A DNA stretch of 64,000 nt from Pseudolabrys sp. Its GTDB lineage: Bacteria; Pseudomonadota; Alphaproteobacteria; Rhizobiales; Xanthobacteraceae. Location: contig JAHCKG010000002.1 in NCBI GenBank assembly GCA_026125895.1, forward strand, positions 1 to 64,000, read 5' to 3'. This document shows, piece after piece, positions 57,153 through 64,000 of this stretch. Position 1 is the first letter of the stretch. Every line of letters starts with the position of its first letter. The translations under genes were made by a program, and so were the position numbers. Below the pieces are notes generated by a model. It did not search any database. It was not told the DNA's origin and was given only the letters and a program-made list of their open reading frames with translations.

Positions 57153-57494
57153 TCAGCTTGCGGCTTCTTCCTTCACCGGCTCGCCCTTGGCGCGCACGTC
57201 CGTGATCATGCCCCGAACCTGACGGATGCGCACGTTGTCGGCGATTTCGATTTCGATCTGCTCGTCGTCGACGACCTTGGTCACCTTGCCGACCAGGCCG
57301 CCATTGGTGACGACCGTGTCGCCGCGGCGCACGTTCTTGACCAGCTCCTGATGCGCCTTCACCCGCTTCTGCTGCGGGCGCAGGATGAGGAAGTACATGA
57401 TGACGAAAATCAGCACGAACGGCAGGAGCGACATCAGCATGCCACCCTCGCCGCCGCCCCCCAAACTCTGCGCGAAAGCGGACGTCGAGAACAT
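57153..57494 (-). CDS. yajC: Preprotein translocase subunit YajC
   Basis: Small single-pass inner-membrane protein of 113 residues. The membrane helix MSLLPFVLIFVIMYFLILRPQQKR (about residues 21-44) carries the family signature, followed by the soluble domain GDTVVTNGGLVGKVTKV. Partner of SecDF. The ATG at 57494 is chosen from the AGGGG upstream and family alignment; 13 further upstream codons are not conserved. First gene of the yajC-secD-secF-Mth938 operon. Confidence 0.96.
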   Translation of the reverse strand: MFSTSAFAQSLGGGGEGGMLMSLLPFVLIFVIMYFLILRPQQKRVKAHQELVKNVRRGDTVVTNGGLVGKVTKVVDDEQIEIEIADNVRIRQVRGMITDVRAKGEPVKEEAAS

Positions 57495-57758
57495 CTTGAA
57501 AACCCCTGCGTGGTTGGCGGTAGCGCCTGGCATCGGCCGGCGCGATCCGGCTCAATTCCCTTGAATTTCGCGCGGACTATAGCGGCCGCCCGCTCAATTG
57601 CAACGCTGCCAGACCCGGGAATCATAGCGTTTTCAAGGCCGTTTTCTCGGCCGATTTCTTGACGGTTTTCAGTCATTTCCGGCCGCTTCCGGTTGCGGGG
57701 CGCTGGCTTGCCCGCTAAGAGCAGCCCGACTTTTGTCCGAGCAGCGAAAAGCACCGCC

Positions 57759-58733
57759 ATGGCGAAGAAGAAGCCCTCCCGACCCGCAGCCAAAACCGGC
57801 GCCAAGCGGGCAAAGACGTCGGCAAAGACGCCGGCGAAGACGTCCGCCCGGGCGGCTCCAGGTGCACCGGTCGCCGATGCCGCCGTGCTCGCCCGGATCG
57901 CCGATGCACTGGAGCGTCTCGCGCCTCCGGCCAAGAACAAGATCGACCTCGACGCCGCCGACGCCTTCGTCTGGCAGCCCGACGGCCAGCTCACCCCGGT
58001 GCCGCATGTGAACCGCGTCGGAATGTCGCTGCTCAAGGGCATCGACCGCATGCGCGACACGCTCATGGAAAACACCGAGCGCTTCGCCAAAGGCCTGCCG
58101 GCCAACAACGCCCTGCTCTGGGGCGCGCGCGGCATGGGCAAGTCGTCGCTGGTGAAGGCCGCGCATGCCGCGGTCAATGCCGCGCTGGCCAAGAACGGCA
58201 AAAGCCTGCCGATCAAGCTCGTCGAGATCCACCGCGAGGACATCGAGACGCTGCCCGAGCTGATGGCGATCACGCGCGGCTCGCCCTATCGCTTCGTGCT
58301 GTTCTGCGACGACCTGTCGTTCGACAATGACGACACCAGCTACAAGTCGCTCAAGGCCGTGCTCGACGGCGGCATCGAAGGCCGTCCGGAGAACGTCATC
58401 TTCTATGCCACCTCGAACCGCCGCCACCTCTTGGCGCGCGACATGATCGAGAACGAGCGCTCGACCGGCATCAATCCCGGCGAAGCGGTCGAGGAGAAGG
58501 TGTCGCTGTCGGATCGCTTTGGCCTGTGGCTCGGCTTCCACCGCTGCAGCCAGGACGAATTCCTCGCCATGGTGCAGGGCTACGTGAACCACTACGGCCT
58601 GACGATGCCGGACGACGAATTGCGCCGCGAAGCGCTGGAATGGGCGACGACGCGCGGCTCACGCTCCGGCCGCGTCGCCTGGCAATACGTTCAGGAAGTG
58701 GCCGGACGCCAGGGCGTCATGCTCAAGGACTGA
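57759..58733 (+). CDS. DUF815 P-loop ATPase
   Basis: AAA+-like ATP-binding protein of 324 residues. The first about 35 residues are a Lys/Ala-rich low-complexity tail; the ATPase domain has Walker A GARGMGKSS at 122-130, Walker B FVLFCDDLSF, and the sensor region YATSNRRHLL. An uncharacterised but widely conserved family, common beside the yajC-secD region in alphaproteobacteria in my recollection. Cytoplasmic. Divergent from yajC. Confidence 0.87.
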   Translation: MAKKKPSRPAAKTGAKRAKTSAKTPAKTSARAAPGAPVADAAVLARIADALERLAPPAKNKIDLDAADAFVWQPDGQLTPVPHVNRVGMSLLKGIDRMRDTLMENTERFAKGLPANNALLWGARGMGKSSLVKAAHAAVNAALAKNGKSLPIKLVEIHREDIETLPELMAITRGSPYRFVLFCDDLSFDNDDTSYKSLKAVLDGGIEGRPENVIFYATSNRRHLLARDMIENERSTGINPGEAVEEKVSLSDRFGLWLGFHRCSQDEFLAMVQGYVNHYGLTMPDDELRREALEWATTRGSRSGRVAWQYVQEVAGRQGVMLKD

Positions 58734-58741
58734 AACGCGAA

Positions 58742-58767
58742 ATGCCCGGCCTTTGGCGGCCGGGCAT
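58742..58767. terminator. Bidirectional hairpin between the DUF815 gene and the LysM/M23 gene
   Basis: Stem atgcccggcc / ggccgggcat with a 6-base loop lies between the convergent stops at 58733 and 58787. T content on either flank is modest. Confidence 0.65.
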
Positions 58768-58786
58768 CGTTGCGCTTGGCTCTCGA

Positions 58787-60241
58787 TCAGCCGCCGAGGA
58801 ACTTGGTCGGATCGACCGGCGTCGAGCCCTTGCGGATCTCGAAGTGCAGTTGCGGCGACGTCACGTTACCGGTCTGGCCGGAATGCGCGATCACCTGGCC
58901 GCGGCGGATGGTGTCGCCGCGCTTGACCAGCAACTGGCTGGCATTGGCATAGGCCGACACATAGCCGTTCGAGTGACGGATCAGCACGAGATTGCCGTAA
59001 CCCTTGAGCTCGTTGCCGGCATAGGCGACGACGCCGTCATCGGCGGCCTTGATCTGCGTGCCTTCCGGCACCGCGATGTTGATGCCGTCATTCTGGGTGC
59101 CGTTCTTCGAGCCGAAGGCGGCGATGATGCGGCCATGCACCGGCCAGCGGAAGGACGGCATGGCGCCGGCGGGCTCGGCCACCTGGACCGGCGCGGGCTC
59201 GGCCTTCGGCGTTTCCTGGCTCGCCATGCGCACACTCTGCGTCGGCTCGGCCGACGGCGCGCGCTCGATCGGGATGGTGCGGGCCGGCGCGACCGACGGC
59301 GCGGTGTTGTGCGGCCAGGTCCCCTGCTGGCTCACCGGCTGGGTCATTTGCGGCTGCGTTACCTGCGGGCGGGCAAGCTGCGGCGCCGGCGCGGCGGTGG
59401 CGACGCGCTGCGGCTGATACTGCGGCTGGGCTTGCGGCGCGCGCGGCGCCTGCGCCGCGGCCTGACGGCCGCCCGGCACCTTGATGCGGTCGCCGATGCT
59501 CACCCGCGTATAGGGCGAGATGTTGTTCAGGTGCGCGAGCTTCGTCAGCGTCGTGCCGTAGCGGCGCGAAATGCCGATCAGGCTCTCGCCGGCCGCGACG
59601 ACGTGAACGTTGTCGCCGGAAGCCGGTGCCGCGGCATGCGCCGCCGGCTGCGCCGGAGCCGGCGTGTAAGCCGGAGCCGAAGCCTGCGCGGCAGCCGCCG
59701 GACCGGACACATAGCGCGGAATGACCAGGCGCTGGCCGGCGCGGACCTGCGACGGGCTGGAGATGCCGTTGGTCTGCATGATCGCCGAGGCCGGCACGCC
59801 ATGACGGCGCGCGATGGTCTCGACGGTGTCGCCGTGCCCGACGGTGACCGGCTGGCCGCCATCCCAGGTCCAGTGCCCCGACGGCTGCGCCGGCGTGGAG
59901 ACGCTGCCGGTAATGTCGGAGTTACCGCGCGGCTGATACTGCGCCTGCGGCGCCGGACGATAGGCGCCAAGACCCGGCGAACCGCCGGAATAGCCGCCAC
60001 CGGAGGCGACCGTCTGCGGCGGCGTCGGCAGAGGCTGCGACACGATCCGGCTGGTCGGCGCGGCGCTCTGTGAAATGGAACCGGTGACGTCGCCGCGCGG
60101 CGGTGTCTGGCGCGAGGCGGTCGGATATGGCGCGTCGAAGCGGGCGGAGTTCGAGCAACCGGCCAGTGCCACGCCCATAACGGCGAGAGCGGCAACGCGC
60201 GGCCAAGCATGCAATCGGGCAGATGCAGCGGGGCGTGACAT
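58787..60241 (-). CDS. LysM / degenerate M23 domain lipoprotein (NlpD/DipM-like)
   Basis: Cell-division-type amidase activator, probably outer-membrane lipoprotein. The 484-residue product has a signal with lipobox ALAGC, a low-complexity Pro/Gln-rich spacer, two LysM peptidoglycan-binding repeats (VTVGHGDTVETIARRHGV and VHVVAAGESLIGISRRYGT) and a C-terminal LytM/M23 domain. The zinc ligands are largely lost: the usual H-x-G-x-D is NDGINI and the usual Y-A-H is SAYANAS, though LHFEIR remains. It therefore probably activates amidases rather than cutting cell wall itself. It is followed by pcm and surE as in nlpD neighbourhoods. Confidence 0.88.
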   Translation of the reverse strand: MSRPAASARLHAWPRVAALAVMGVALAGCSNSARFDAPYPTASRQTPPRGDVTGSISQSAAPTSRIVSQPLPTPPQTVASGGGYSGGSPGLGAYRPAPQAQYQPRGNSDITGSVSTPAQPSGHWTWDGGQPVTVGHGDTVETIARRHGVPASAIMQTNGISSPSQVRAGQRLVIPRYVSGPAAAAQASAPAYTPAPAQPAAHAAAPASGDNVHVVAAGESLIGISRRYGTTLTKLAHLNNISPYTRVSIGDRIKVPGGRQAAAQAPRAPQAQPQYQPQRVATAAPAPQLARPQVTQPQMTQPVSQQGTWPHNTAPSVAPARTIPIERAPSAEPTQSVRMASQETPKAEPAPVQVAEPAGAMPSFRWPVHGRIIAAFGSKNGTQNDGINIAVPEGTQIKAADDGVVAYAGNELKGYGNLVLIRHSNGYVSAYANASQLLVKRGDTIRRGQVIAHSGQTGNVTSPQLHFEIRKGSTPVDPTKFLGG

Positions 60242-60400
60242 AAGGTTACTCACTCAACACAGAAATACTTTGCGTTTTAAATAAAGCAGCGCTGAGTAAA
60301 TAAGGGTTTAAGACCTCACCATTTGGTTACGCCGCGGATACCAAAGCCGACAAAAATGTCACGGTGCCGTTCGCGGCCGCCCTGTCGAACGCCGCAACGC

Positions 60401-61075
60401 CTAGAGTTCGCGCGCCTGCCCGGCCAAAAGCGGCACGAAACGCACCGCGATCAGCTTTTCCTCATCGACGACGACGCCGTCCGGCGTTTGCCGTTTGGTA
60501 AGCTTGACGATGTGTTGCGGCCCGTTATGGGGCCCGCGCGGCATGATCATGATGCCGTCGTCGGTGAGTTGCTCGATCAGCGCCGGTGGCGCCTCTTCCG
60601 CCGCCGCGGTGACGATGATGCGGTCGAATGGCGCCCGATCCGGGCAGCCGCCCATGCCGTCGCCGAAAATGACCTCGACATTGCCGTAGCCGCCGGCCGC
60701 CAGGCGCTCGCGGGCCTGATCCGCCAGGGTGCGATAACGCTCGATGCTCACGACCTCGCGGGCCAGCTTGGCCAGCACCGCCGCCTGATAGCCCGAGCCG
60801 GTGCCGATCTCGAGCACGCGGTGATGCGGCTTCACGGCGAGCCGCTCGGTCATGTAGGCGACCACGTAAGGCTGGCTGATGGTCTGGCCGCAGGCGATCG
60901 GCAGCGCCTGATCGGCATGGGCGCCGGCCGAAGCGCCGCCCGGCACAAAGGTCGCGCGGGCGACCTGCTCCATGGCCCGCAGCACGGCCTGATCGCCGAT
61001 GCCGCGCTGCCGCAAAGTGAGCAGAAACCCGGCCTTGTCGACGTCGTGCTGCTGGTGTGCGCTTTCGTTGGTCAA
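60401..61075 (-). CDS. pcm: Protein-L-isoaspartate O-methyltransferase
   Basis: Repairs isoaspartyl residues using SAM. Product of 224 residues with PCMT motif [17 protein letters not shown], the pre-I region [12 protein letters not shown] (about residues 66-77) and the post-motif [10 protein letters not shown]. Start: TTG at 61075 has a GGAG site 8 bases upstream; ATG at 61135 would add 20 unconserved residues. It lies between the LysM/M23 gene and surE, the usual surE-pcm-nlpD neighbourhood, but a response-regulator gene now separates it from surE. Confidence 0.93.
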   Translation of the reverse strand: MTNESAHQQHDVDKAGFLLTLRQRGIGDQAVLRAMEQVARATFVPGGASAGAHADQALPIACGQTISQPYVVAYMTERLAVKPHHRVLEIGTGSGYQAAVLAKLAREVVSIERYRTLADQARERLAAGGYGNVEVIFGDGMGGCPDRAPFDRIIVTAAAEEAPPALIEQLTDDGIMIMPRGPHNGPQHIVKLTKRQTPDGVVVDEEKLIAVRFVPLLAGQAREL

Positions 61076-61211
61076 ACCCGACTCCTCAAAATTATCGTAC
61101 CATGAGGGGCAGCATTTCAGCCATGATTGGCGCATAAGGAGCGGTTGACGGAACCGATGGAACCGGATCAGGGTTCAAGTCGCGGTCCGATCGAGGGGGT
61201 ACAAGCGATCC

Positions 61212-61583
61212 ATGAGCGAACGTTCGACAGCACCGACCAGCATTCTCGTGGTCGAGGACGAATTTCTCATTCGTACGCTGCTTGAGGACATGCTGGTCGA
61301 TCTCGGCCATGAAGTCGCGGCCTCCGCGGCCACCGTGGACGAAGCGCGCAAGCTCGCGGTCGCCGGCGGCTTCGATCTCGCGATCCTCGACGTCAATCTC
61401 GAGGGCCAGGAGATTTTCCCGGTCGCGGAAATCCTCGCCGAACGCAACCTGCCCTTCATCTTCGTCACCGGTTACGGCGCCGGCGCCCTGCCCGATCACT
61501 TCCGCGGACGGCCGACGCTGCAGAAGCCGTTCCAGTCGGAAAAGCTCGAAGCGGCGCTGATCAACCTGTCGTCGGCGGCGTGA
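61212..61583 (+). CDS. Single-domain response regulator
   Basis: Stand-alone CheY-like receiver of 123 residues. Phosphoacceptor Asp60 in AILDVNLEG, acidic pair Glu15-Asp16 in VVEDEFL, switch Thr86 in FVTGYGAG and Lys105 in LQKPF. No output domain and no kinase nearby. Oriented opposite to pcm and surE, between which it sits. It belongs to the group often linked to alphaproteobacterial stress-response phosphorelays, although no partner genes are in the window. Confidence 0.9.
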   Translation: MSERSTAPTSILVVEDEFLIRTLLEDMLVDLGHEVAASAATVDEARKLAVAGGFDLAILDVNLEGQEIFPVAEILAERNLPFIFVTGYGAGALPDHFRGRPTLQKPFQSEKLEAALINLSSAA

Positions 61584-61617
61584 ACGCTGCTCGCATAAGT
61601 CAGACCGTCGATCCGAT

Positions 61618-61685
61618 CTCCGCTCATTCCCCCGCAAGCGGGAATCCAGTTTTCTGGGTCCCCGCTTTCGCGGGGACGAGCGGAG
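61618..61685. repeat. Dispersed palindromic repeat, family A, copy 3
   Basis: Left arm cgctcattcccccgcaagcg and right arm ccccgctttcgcggggacga, lacking the longer middle of copies 1 and 2. It lies just after the response regulator and near the surE stop. Confidence 0.82.
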
Positions 61686-61703
61686 CGATAGCCCGCCGGC
61701 AGG

Positions 61704-62465
61704 TTACGCCAGCAGCGCGGCGAGCTTGGTCATGAACGGCTCGTCGGTGAGATCGAGCCGCAGCGGCGTCACCGCAATCTTCTTGTTGTCGAGCGCCGCC
61801 AGATCGCTGCCCGAGGGACCTGCCGGCTTGATGCCGCGCGCGAAGGCGATCCAGTAATACGGATTGCCGCGGCCGTCGTGGCGCGCGTCGATGTGCAGGA
61901 ATTCGGCGTCGCGCTTGCCCTGCGTCGATACGGCAACACCGGCAACCTCGGCAGGCGCGCAATCCGGAAAATTGATGTTGACGAGCACATCCTTCGGGAT
62001 GCCCTCTTTAAGGATTTTCTCGATCAACTTCGGCGCATGCGCGATGCCGGTGTCCCAGTTCGGCAGATGCTTGGTGGTGAAGGTGTAGGCCTGCGACAGC
62101 GCGAAGGACGGAATGCCGAGCACCGTGCCTTCCTTCGCGGCGGCGACCGTGCCGGAATACAGAACGTCCTCGGCGACGTTGCGGCCGCGGTTGACGCCCG
62201 AGATGATGACGTCGGGCTTGGCCTTCATGATGTGGCGCACGCCCATGATGACGCAGTCGGTCGGCGTGCCCTTCACGGCGAAACGGCGCTCGTCGATCTC
62301 GCGCAGGCGCAGCGGATCGTTCAGCGACAGCGAATGCGACACGCCGGACTGATCGGTCTCCGGCGCGACGACCCAGACGTCGTCGGAAATCGCCCGCGCG
62401 ATCTGTTCGCAGGCTTCGAGCCCCGGCGCGTGAATGCCGTCGTCATTGGTGATGAGAATGCGCAT
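61704..62465 (-). CDS. surE: 5'/3'-nucleotidase SurE
   Basis: Survival phosphatase of 253 residues acting on nucleoside monophosphates. N-terminal RILITNDDGIHAPGLEA (metal Asp pair), SGVNRGRNVAEDVLYSGTVAAAKEG (about residues 85-109) and NINFP are the family motifs. The ATG at 62465 follows the SurE family start (MRILITND); five upstream codons are not used. The normal partner pcm lies beyond the inserted response regulator. Confidence 0.96.
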   Translation of the reverse strand: MRILITNDDGIHAPGLEACEQIARAISDDVWVVAPETDQSGVSHSLSLNDPLRLREIDERRFAVKGTPTDCVIMGVRHIMKAKPDVIISGVNRGRNVAEDVLYSGTVAAAKEGTVLGIPSFALSQAYTFTTKHLPNWDTGIAHAPKLIEKILKEGIPKDVLVNINFPDCAPAEVAGVAVSTQGKRDAEFLHIDARHDGRGNPYYWIAFARGIKPAGPSGSDLAALDNKKIAVTPLRLDLTDEPFMTKLAALLA

Positions 62466-62494
62466 TGGATTCCACTTCATTCACAATCGTCAAA

Positions 62495-62615
62495 TCCGTC
62501 ACCCTGAGGTGCGAGCCATACTTATGGCGAGCCTCGAAGGGCGACGGCCCGGGATTCATTGCCCGTCGTCCTTCGAGGCTCGCCGCTGTCGCGGCTCGCA
62601 CCTCAGGATGACGGA
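62495..62615. repeat. Dispersed palindromic repeat, family B, copy 3
   Basis: Outer ends gtcaccctgaggtgcgag and ctcgcacctcaggatgac, inner gcgagcctcgaagg and its complement. It lies between surE and serS. Confidence 0.85.
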
Positions 62616-62620
62616 TGGAA

Positions 62621-64000
62621 TCACTTCTTCTCAATCACGTTCACGCCGCCCATGTACTTCTTGAGCACATCCGGCACGGCGATCGAACCGCCGTCCTGCT
62701 GATAGGTCTCCATGACGGCGATGAGCGCGCGGCCGACGGCGACGCCCGAGCCGTTGAGCGTGTGAACGTGGCGCACCTTGTTGTCCTTGTCGCGGAAGCG
62801 CGCGTTCATGCGCCGCGCCTGGAAATCGCCGCACACCGAGCACGACGAAATCTCGCGATACATATTCTGGCCCGGCAGCCAGACCTCGATGTCGTAGGTC
62901 TTCTGCGAGGCAAAGCCCATGTCGCCGGTGCAGAGCGTGACGACGCGGTAATGCAGGTCGAGCTTCTTGAGCACCGCCTCGGCGCAGCTCAGCATGCGCT
63001 CGTGCTCCTCGCGCGATTTCTCCGGCGTGGTGATGGAGACGAGTTCGACCTTGGTGAACTGATGCTGGCGGATCATGCCGCGCGTGTCGCGACCGGCGGC
63101 GCCGGCTTCGGCGCGGAAGCACGGCGTGCAGGCGGTCAGCCGCATCGGCAGTTCGTCTTCGGCGACGATGGCCTCGCGGACGAGATTGGTCAGCGGCACT
63201 TCGGCGGTGGGAATGAGCCAGAACTGCTCTTTCGTGTCGGCTTGTTCGATCAGTGCGTCGACTACCTGCTTCGCGCCCCGCTTTTCATCTCTTCTCAGCT
63301 CGCTTTCGAGCGGCTCTAAGATTTCGTCAAGGCGATGTTGACGCCAATCCATTGCGGCTGAAAAGAACTGGTCCTCTTTGAATTTGGGCAACTGGCCAGT
63401 GCCGAACATGACATCGTCCCGGACCAACAACGGCGGACTGACCTCGGTATAGCCGTGCTCCTCGGTGTGCGTGTCGAGGAAGAACTGACCTAAAGCGCGT
63501 TCGAGACGGGCAAGGCCTTTTTGGAGAACGACGAAACGCGCGCCGGACAATTTGGCCGCAAGCTCGAAGTCCATCTGCTTGAGGTCTTCGCCGAGTTCGA
63601 AATGCTGCTTCGGCGTGAAGGCGTAGGAACGCTTCTCGCCCGACTTCGACTTCTCGACATTGCCGTGCTCGTCCTTGCCGTCCGGCACGTCGTCGAGGGG
63701 GGCGTTCGGTATCTTGGCCAGTTCACCGTTCGGCCCGTTCAGTTCCTCGTCGAGACGCTTCGCTTCAGCCTCGAATCCAGGAAGTTTTGCCTTAATCTCG
63801 GCCACCTCGGCCATCAGCGCCTGCGCCGCGGCCTCGTCCTTCTTCGCCTTGGCCTGGCCGATTTCCTTGGACGCCGCGTTGCGGCGCGCCTGCGCCTGCT
63901 CCGAAGCCGAAATGGCGGCGCGGCGCTTTTCGTCGAGCGCCAGCAATTTACCGGACAACGGCTCCAGCCCGCGGCGGGTCAGGCCGCGATCGAAAGCCTC
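62621..64000 (-). CDS. serS: Seryl-tRNA synthetase (5' end beyond the window)
   Basis: Class II aminoacyl-tRNA synthetase charging tRNA-Ser; 459 codons are present and the first few dozen lie beyond 64000. N-terminal coiled-coil arm region (about [15 protein letters not shown] to EELNG), then the catalytic core with [18 protein letters not shown] and [15 protein letters not shown]. An insertion of about 45 residues (63224-63361) separates PKFKEDQF from FWLIPTAEV, with clearly lower GC than the flanks. The stop at 62621 is normal. Downstream of this gene is a family B repeat, then surE. Confidence 0.95.
   Translation of the reverse strand, partial: EAFDRGLTRRGLEPLSGKLLALDEKRRAAISASEQAQARRNAASKEIGQAKAKKDEAAAQALMAEVAEIKAKLPGFEAEAKRLDEELNGPNGELAKIPNAPLDDVPDGKDEHGNVEKSKSGEKRSYAFTPKQHFELGEDLKQMDFELAAKLSGARFVVLQKGLARLERALGQFFLDTHTEEHGYTEVSPPLLVRDDVMFGTGQLPKFKEDQFFSAAMDWRQHRLDEILEPLESELRRDEKRGAKQVVDALIEQADTKEQFWLIPTAEVPLTNLVREAIVAEDELPMRLTACTPCFRAEAGAAGRDTRGMIRQHQFTKVELVSITTPEKSREEHERMLSCAEAVLKKLDLHYRVVTLCTGDMGFASQKTYDIEVWLPGQNMYREISSCSVCGDFQARRMNARFRDKDNKVRHVHTLNGSGVAVGRALIAVMETYQQDGGSIAVPDVLKKYMGGVNVIEKK

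Noticed and set aside
20119..62615. CRISPR arrays from the palindromic repeats
   Set aside because: Copies are dispersed and single, without regular spacers or cas genes.

Overview
The window is a GC-rich, densely coded bacterial chromosome segment. Gene content points to an alphaproteobacterium of the Hyphomicrobiales, close to the Xanthobacteraceae/Nitrobacteraceae. The evidence is the tig-clpP-clpX-lon chaperone/protease run, a PII gene plus glutamine synthetase I with a separate eukaryotic-type glutamine synthetase II, CtaA/COX15-type heme A synthase, Mth938-like and squalene/phytoene-synthase-like proteins beside yajC-secD-secF, and small families typical of this order (DUF2735, DUF2842, DUF3175, DUF1127). 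There is no plasmid, prophage or integrative element: no integrase, transposase, phage structural gene or CRISPR array was seen.

Layout. Positions 1-5.4 kb carry an HU gene, an alpha/beta hydrolase, a CGNR zinc-finger protein, a frameshifted peptidase T, a small Cys-rich secreted protein and an MFS transporter, ending at tRNA-Val(TAC). Positions 5.5-14.2 kb are a minus-strand protein quality-control block: lon, clpX, clpP, tig, then tRNA-Leu(TAG) and the NAD(P)HX repair gene nnr. Positions 14.4-19.1 kb are a nitrogen-assimilation block (glnB, glnA, glutaminase, DUF2735, glnII) with two recognisable sigma-54 promoters. Positions 19.2-25 kb hold two methyltransferases, an RsuA-type pseudouridine synthase and two diguanylate cyclases. 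Positions 25-36.2 kb hold rplM-rpsI followed by mixed metabolic and envelope genes (enoyl-CoA hydratases, O-acetylhomoserine sulfhydrylase, VanX-like dipeptidase, heme A synthase, TRIC channel) and a higBA toxin-antitoxin pair.

Positions 36.2-37.2 kb contain no convincing gene but long palindromes. Positions 37.2-49.8 kb hold a split thiamine-diphosphate decarboxylase, a PAS-PAS-HTH regulator, a GST, a sterol-desaturase-like hydroxylase, an MsrQ-like membrane heme protein, an ABC-F ATPase and an MFS/MaoC pair. Positions 49.9-57.5 kb carry trmFO, an AT-richer EVE-HNH nuclease gene that looks acquired, and the phytoene-synthase-like/Mth938/secF/secD/yajC run. The end (57.7-64 kb) has a DUF815 ATPase, a LysM/degenerate M23 lipoprotein, pcm, a single-domain response regulator, surE and the 3' part of serS, which runs off the window.

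At least four families of dispersed palindromic intergenic repeats are scattered through the window. They often abut stop codons, ribosome-binding sites or start codons. The most interesting items are the nitrogen block with its two sigma-54 promoters, the EVE-HNH nuclease, the adjacent homologues of two mitochondrial complex I assembly factors, an atypical insertion in SerRS, the 1-nt disruption of pepT, and the palindrome-rich gene-free kilobase at 36.2-37.2 kb. I did not find a clearly new multi-gene system; these are the best leads.
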